From Bacteroidota bacterium (GTDB lineage Bacteria; Bacteroidota; Bacteroidia; Chitinophagales; LD1): a stretch of DNA of 6,878 nt. Below, piece after piece: positions 6,673-6,878 of this stretch (the first letter of the stretch is position 1; each line of letters begins with the position of its first letter). Below the pieces are notes generated by a model. The model searched no databases. It saw nothing but the letters and a program-made list of their open reading frames with translations, and was not told the origin of the DNA. The stretch is from the NCBI GenBank assembly GCA_023428205.1, contig JAEYZB010000306.1, positions 1 through 6,878 of the forward strand. Direction: 5' to 3'. The position numbers and the translations under genes are program-made.

Positions 6673-6690
6673 AAATGGGTGAAAAAAACG
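6673..6690. repeat. Intergenic 18-bp repeat, copy B
   Basis: This is an exact copy of AAATGGGTGAAAAAAACG at 812-829. It lies in the convergent gap between the adhesin gene and the ArsC-family gene, 12 bp beyond the latter's stop codon. It sits in the loop of a possible TGCCCG/CGGGCA stem (6661-6666 with 6689-6694). Confidence 0.6.
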
Positions 6691-6702
6691 GGCAGGTTTT
6701 AA

Positions 6703-6878
6703 TTATTTATCAACCATTTTCCGAAATTTCGCTTCATCAAAACCCACGACAATTCCTTTAGCCGTTTCTGCGATAGGGCGTTTGATAACGCTGTTTTTTT
6801 CGAGCATTAGTTTGATGGCGGCTTTTTCGGTGGTGGTTTTTTCTTGTACGGATTTATCCAACTGTCGCCATGTAGTGC
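6703..6878 (-). CDS. ArsC/Spx/YffB-family reductase, C-terminal part (partial, 5' end outside window)
   Basis: The - strand reads 57 residues to TAA (6703-6705), and the 5' part lies beyond the window. Visible motifs are TTWRQL at residues 1-6, NSVIKRPI at 28-35 and GIVVGFD at 41-47. These match the C-terminal half of the thioredoxin-fold ArsC/Spx/YffB family, usually about 115 residues. The TTWR motif favours the YffB/MgsR-like branch over true arsenate reductases, so an arsenate-reducing role should not be assumed. The Arg of KRPI is the conserved family arginine. The catalytic N-terminal cysteine region is outside the window, so activity cannot be judged. The gene is convergent with the adhesin gene. 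Confidence 0.85.
   Translation of the reverse strand, partial: TTWRQLDKSVQEKTTTEKAAIKLMLEKNSVIKRPIAETAKGIVVGFDEAKFRKMVDK

Noticed and set aside
6445..6702. 85-residue + strand open frame overlapping the adhesin 3' end
   Set aside because: It runs out of frame through the CHU_C domain, then through the terminator hairpin and intergenic repeats, so it is not a plausible gene.

Overview
The window most likely comes from a Bacteroidota chromosome, probably a gliding or environmental lineage such as Chitinophagales or a relative. Two proteins carry C-terminal signals of the type IX secretion system (T9SS): a type A tail on a metallopeptidase and a type B (CHU_C) domain on a lectin-like adhesin. 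SprB repeats and PKD-like modules are also typical of this phylum, and Shine-Dalgarno sequences are mostly absent.

Layout from left to right. (1) The 3' end of an acyl-CoA carboxylase biotin carboxylase subunit on the + strand. (2) After 34 bp, a small + strand gene for a probable lipoprotein with one CxxCH haem-binding motif. (3) On the - strand, convergent with it, a secreted HExxH metallopeptidase of the fungalysin/M36-like type. (4) A 142-bp divergent intergenic region. (5) A + strand gene of about 3.8 kb for a surface adhesin: signal peptide, two tandem C-type lectin-like domains each followed by a PKD-like module, more Ig/PKD-like modules, two SprB repeats, and a T9SS type B sorting domain. 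(6) A strong intrinsic terminator and a second hairpin. (7) The 3' end of an ArsC/Spx/YffB-family reductase on the - strand.

The most notable point is in the adhesin gene. Its frame is broken inside the first lectin domain at a run of nine T residues (3219-3227). Removing one T gives a continuous 1272-residue protein whose first lectin domain aligns without gaps to the second, which has seven T at the equivalent place. Everything downstream stays open for more than 1100 codons. The break could be a sequencing or assembly error, a recent mutation, or a reversible switch by slippage in the T run. The sequence alone cannot decide.

The peptidase and adhesin are both predicted exported T9SS cargo and are divergently transcribed, so they may share regulation. 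The flanking carboxylase and reductase genes look like ordinary housekeeping functions. An 18-bp exact repeat lies in both convergent intergenic gaps, next to gene 3' ends. I saw no tRNA, rRNA, CRISPR array, insertion sequence or phage genes.
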